DNA from: an uncultured Pelagibacteraceae bacterium
GTDB lineage: Bacteria > Pseudomonadota > Alphaproteobacteria > Pelagibacterales > Pelagibacteraceae
Direction of reading: 5' to 3'
Length of the DNA stretch: 64,000 bases
Assembly (NCBI GenBank): GCA_902524955.1
Contig: CABZEY010000004.1
Location: 1 to 64,000, forward strand
In this document: positions 63,522 through 64,000 of the stretch, piece after piece
Numbering within the stretch: the stretch's first letter is position 1
Layout of the letters: each line of letters opens with the position of its first letter
Translations under genes and position numbers: made by a program
Notes under the pieces: model-generated
Database searches by the model: none
Seen by the model: the letters and a program-made list of their open reading frames with translations, nothing else
Told to the model about the DNA's origin: nothing

Positions 63522-64000
63522 ATGATTCCTCGATACTCAAGACAAGAAGTGGCTCAAATTTGGGAGCCAATGAATAAATTTAAAATTTGGTTAGACATCG
63601 AAATATATGCTACGCAAGCGATGGAAAAATATAAAATTATTCCAAAGGGAGTGGCGGCGAAAGTAAGAAAAAAATCAAAAATTAATATCAAAAGAATAGA
63701 CGATATTGAAAAAAAGACTAAACACGATGTAATCGCTTTTTTAACATCCATTGCAGAAAAAGTAGGTCCAGAGGCAAAATATCTTCATCAAGGTATGACA
63801 TCATCTGACGTACTAGATACTTGTTTTAATTTGCAACTTAAGCAAGCTGGAAAAGTACTTGTTAAAGACATAGATAAACTATTAAAAACATTGAAAAATA
63901 AATCAAAAAAATACAAAAATACTATTACAATTGGTAGAAGTCATGGAATTCATGCTGAGCCAATAACATTTGGTTTAAAACTCGCAACCTATTATGCTGA
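63522..64000 (+). CDS. purB: Adenylosuccinate lyase, N-terminal part (runs off window)
   Basis: Cleaves adenylosuccinate and SAICAR in purine synthesis. The ORF track misses it because it has no stop in the window. Translation from the ATG at 63522 gives MIPRYSRQEVAQIWEPMNKFKIWLDIE, then KTKHDVIAFLTSIAEKVGPEAKYLHQGMTSSDVLDTCFNLQL and the catalytic-histidine segment TITIGRSHGIHAEPITFGLKLA. About 159 residues of an expected 430 or so are present. The minus-strand ORF at 63554-63751 is its shadow. Confidence 0.94.
   Translation, partial: MIPRYSRQEVAQIWEPMNKFKIWLDIEIYATQAMEKYKIIPKGVAAKVRKKSKINIKRIDDIEKKTKHDVIAFLTSIAEKVGPEAKYLHQGMTSSDVLDTCFNLQLKQAGKVLVKDIDKLLKTLKNKSKKYKNTITIGRSHGIHAEPITFGLKLATYYA

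Noticed and set aside
63554-63751. 65-residue hydrophobic minus-strand ORF near the right edge
   Set aside because: Antisense shadow of the start of purB, which has clear family motifs.
1-64000. CRISPR arrays, insertion sequences, prophage or toxin-antitoxin modules
   Set aside because: No regularly spaced repeats, transposase, integrase or phage structural motifs were seen on either strand; every sizeable ORF fits a core family or is a shadow.

Overview
The window looks like a piece of the main chromosome of a streamlined, very AT-rich alphaproteobacterium, most likely of the SAR11 (Pelagibacterales) type or a similarly reduced marine lineage. The reasons are lysine/asparagine/isoleucine-rich proteins, near-zero intergenic space with many 1-17 bp gene overlaps, alphaproteobacterial gene order, an alphaproteobacterial LexA box and an NtrY/NtrX pair. 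The assignment comes from gene content and order read by eye, not from a phylogeny. No stretch over 300 bases lacks a gene; the longest gap is about 128 bases, upstream of rpsB. I see no insertion sequences, prophage, CRISPR arrays or long repeats.

Layout. 1-4469 (minus): trkA (3' end off the window), ntrX, ntrY. 4468-6474 (plus): ispDF, pgpA, pncC. 6466-12937 (minus): a RatA/Coq10-like protein, lipA, ftsB, eno, kdsA, pyrG, secG, tpiA. 12981-21658 (plus): a frameshifted PpiD/SurA-like gene, trpE-trpG-trpD-trpC, lexA, gltX, gltA. 21659-59471 (minus) is one unbroken co-directional block of 37 protein genes and a tRNA: lpxB, lpxI, lpxA, fabZ, lpxD, bamA, dxr, cdsA, uppS, frr, tsf, rpsB, dnaE, lolD, lolC, proS, a DUF1467 gene, RNase J, coaX, birA, the complete 14-gene nuo operon, a gpsA-like gene, lnt, a rhodanese gene and tRNA-Leu(UAA). 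59506-61341 (plus): TPR/OGT-like glycosyltransferase. 61333-62061 (minus): CinA N-domain protein. 62062-64000 (plus): sfsA, map, and purB (runs off the window).

How the genes work together. The large minus block builds the Gram-negative envelope: lipid A (lpxA/D/I/B, fabZ), Kdo (kdsA further left), outer-membrane protein insertion (bamA), lipoprotein maturation and export (lnt, lolC, lolD), and undecaprenyl and phospholipid precursors (dxr, uppS, cdsA, with ispDF and pgpA). The same block holds translation factors and complex I. The rest is central metabolism (eno, tpiA, gltA, pyrG, trp genes), DNA replication and SOS control (dnaE, lexA), and nitrogen-type two-component signalling (ntrYX).

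Most notable observations. NtrX keeps its receiver and Fis domains, but its AAA+ domain lacks GAFTGA and the Walker B glutamate. NtrY appears to have lost its PAS domain. A compact three-stem RNA precedes rpsB. lexA has two SOS boxes, one perfect and one near-perfect. A palindrome fitting the TGA-N9-TCA iron-box pattern lies upstream of nuoA. Two divergent gene pairs have overlapping or abutting start codons. Several genes usually found within this conserved alphaproteobacterial gene order (pdh genes, dusB-ntrBC, moaC-moeA, comEC, rseP, pyrH) are missing at their usual sites. The ppiD-like gene has a one-base frameshift in a poly-A tract. I found no clearly new multi-gene system; this is a core-genome region.
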